64,000 bases of DNA from Crocinitomicaceae bacterium (GTDB lineage: Bacteria > Bacteroidota > Bacteroidia > Flavobacteriales_D > Crocinitomicaceae). The notes under the pieces were generated by a model. It did no database searches, had not been told where the DNA came from, and was given only the letters and a program-made list of their open reading frames with translations. Position 1 is the first letter of the stretch. Every line of letters starts with the position of its first letter. The stretch lies in the NCBI GenBank assembly GCA_023957475.1, contig JAMLHA010000008.1, forward strand, positions 62,001 through 126,000, read 5' to 3'. Positions 62,907 to 64,000 of this stretch are shown here, piece by piece. The translations under genes were made by a program, and so were the position numbers.

Positions 62907-64000
62907 TTAACTTTTTGTAATTTCATTTGCTAACTGATCGTAATCAATTCCGTCAAAATTTCCAGATGACATCATTAGTAGTACTTTGTTGTCCCATTGT
63001 TGCTCTTTTATAAATGCTAAAACTTCTTGTGTTTTTGTTATAACTGTTACACCTCCATTAAAACCATCGTAAACCTGTTGCTCAGTTATAGGCTCCAATT
63101 TTTTGTGTTTAACCACTTCAGGATTAAAATAAACAATGGCTTTATCGGCTGCTTTCATAGCATCTTTATAATGTGGAAGAAATTCCTTTTTTAAAGACGA
63201 AAAAGTATGTAATTCCATACAAGCTATTACTATTCGGTCTTTGTATTGTTCTTTGACTGCTTTAGTTGTTGCTTTTAATTTGGAAGGAGAATGTGCAAAA
63301 TCTTTAAACAATACAAAGTTTTCTGTTTCTTTTACTTTTTGCAAGCGTTTTCCTGCTCCTGTAAATGATTGAATAGCGGTTAGAAAATCATGTGCTGATA
63401 TCCCCATTTCTTTTCCAACATGCATTGCGCCCATTAAGTTTTGGAGATTGTGTTGCCCAAATATTTGCAACGAATAGTGATGGCCTTCAAAATGGAGTAA
63501 ACTTCCTTTTTCTGTAACTTGATAATCAGGGGTAGAATATCCGATTGTTCTTATTTTATTTGCGTATTTGTTGCCCAATTTATTCACTTCATCGTCTTCT
63601 GAGTTGAAAATTAAACAATCCGAAATCATTGAACAAAAAATATCGAATTGTTCTACGTAATTTTCAAATGTTGGAAACACATTGATATGGTCCCAAGCAA
63701 TACCGCTTAAAATAGCAACATTGGGTTGATATAAATGAAATTTCGGGCGTCGATCAATGGGTGAACTCAAATATTCGTCTCCTTCCAATAGTATAAAAGG
63801 AGCATCTTCGGTAAGTTTCACCATGCAATCGTATCCTTCCAATTGCGCACCCACCATGTAGTCAACATTTAGTTTTAAAGCGTTTACAACATGTAGTATC
63901 ATTGAAGTAATAGTTGTTTTACCGTGACTACCACCAATAACAATTCTCTTTTTGTTTTTACTTTGTTCGTATAAATACTCCGGATAAGAAAATATTTTTA
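62907..64000 (-). CDS. Mur ligase family protein, Mpl-like (partial, 5' end off window)
   Basis: An open frame from stop 62907 through the window edge (364 codons visible). The ATP site IGGSHGKTTITSMI lies about 24 residues from the edge. The ligase domain has FILLEGDEYLSSPIDRRPKF, VAILSGIAWDHINVFPTFEN and the C-terminal LFKDFAHSPSKLKATTKAVK. EGDEYLSSPIDRRPK and the spacing resemble UDP-N-acetylmuramate:tripeptide ligase (Mpl, peptidoglycan recycling) rather than MurC. The start of the gene lies beyond 64000. An internal ATG at 63902 is not the start, since conserved sequence continues before it. Confidence 0.9.
   Translation of the reverse strand, partial: KIFSYPEYLYEQSKNKKRIVIGGSHGKTTITSMILHVVNALKLNVDYMVGAQLEGYDCMVKLTEDAPFILLEGDEYLSSPIDRRPKFHLYQPNVAILSGIAWDHINVFPTFENYVEQFDIFCSMISDCLIFNSEDDEVNKLGNKYANKIRTIGYSTPDYQVTEKGSLLHFEGHHYSLQIFGQHNLQNLMGAMHVGKEMGISAHDFLTAIQSFTGAGKRLQKVKETENFVLFKDFAHSPSKLKATTKAVKEQYKDRIVIACMELHTFSSLKKEFLPHYKDAMKAADKAIVYFNPEVVKHKKLEPITEQQVYDGFNGGVTVITKTQEVLAFIKEQQWDNKVLLMMSSGNFDGIDYDQLANEITKS

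Overview
The window reads as ordinary chromosome of an AT-rich Bacteroidota, most likely a flavobacterium-like member of Flavobacteriales. Three things point there: secreted proteins ending in type IX secretion (T9SS) sorting domains, promoters with the Bacteroidota -7 box TAnnTTTG (often with TTG about 19 bp upstream), and the linkage rpmB-rpmG-DUF4295-ftsY. I see no CRISPR array, insertion sequence, integrase, prophage, rRNA or plasmid gene. There is one tRNA, Leu(UAG).

Layout. 1-5.7 kb: two divergent giant secreted proteins; the left one is open for 1202 codons and runs off the window edge. 5.7-9 kb: ABM monooxygenase, SAM hydrolase, phoH, purC. 9-14.5 kb: two TonB-dependent receptors, one paired with a DUF4249 lipoprotein. 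14.5-20.5 kb: a five-gene capsule/exopolysaccharide operon (glycosyltransferase, Wza-like, Wzc-like, RmlC, WecA/MraY-like). 20.6-29.7 kb: PBP4, ftsY and small ribosomal proteins, aminotransferase, MFS exporter, a possible lipoprotein relic, VanX-like dipeptidase, thiolase, shikimate kinase. 29.7-36.3 kb: a three-gene operon with a flavin-halogenase-like protein, a CrtI-like oxidoreductase and a trifunctional MMPL exporter-acyltransferase-methyltransferase. This arrangement is known from flexirubin/aryl-polyene pigment loci. 36.5-42.6 kb: a 2038-aa alpha-2-macroglobulin lipoprotein. 42.8-52.1 kb: tRNA-Leu, trigger factor, two tandem barrel-like paralogues, a small unknown, DsbD, an unknown secreted protein, a T9SS trypsin-like protease. 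52.1-57.4 kb: PspC/PadR stress module, sufS-sufE-sufT, MFS transporter. 57.5-64 kb: L-threonine dehydrogenase, MORN-repeat protein, prfA, DinB-like, HU, alpha/beta hydrolase, and a Mur ligase cut by the right edge.

Functionally, much of the window concerns the cell envelope: export through TonB receptors, T9SS and Wza/Wzc, peptidoglycan turnover (PBP4, VanX-like, Mur ligase), and an outer-membrane pigment or lipid. The rest is housekeeping (translation, Fe-S assembly, purine and aromatic biosynthesis). Several gene starts are set from -7 boxes that lie inside the longest possible reading frames (MFS 25224, aroK 29199, DinB 61393) and from two apparent TTG starts (phoH, alpha/beta hydrolase).

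I found no clearly undescribed multi-gene system. The best leads are the PadR operator that overlaps its own -33 box, two related intergenic repeats each next to a hairpin, the composition break inside the 3724-5715 gene, and the tandem barrel-like paralogues with conserved basic tails.
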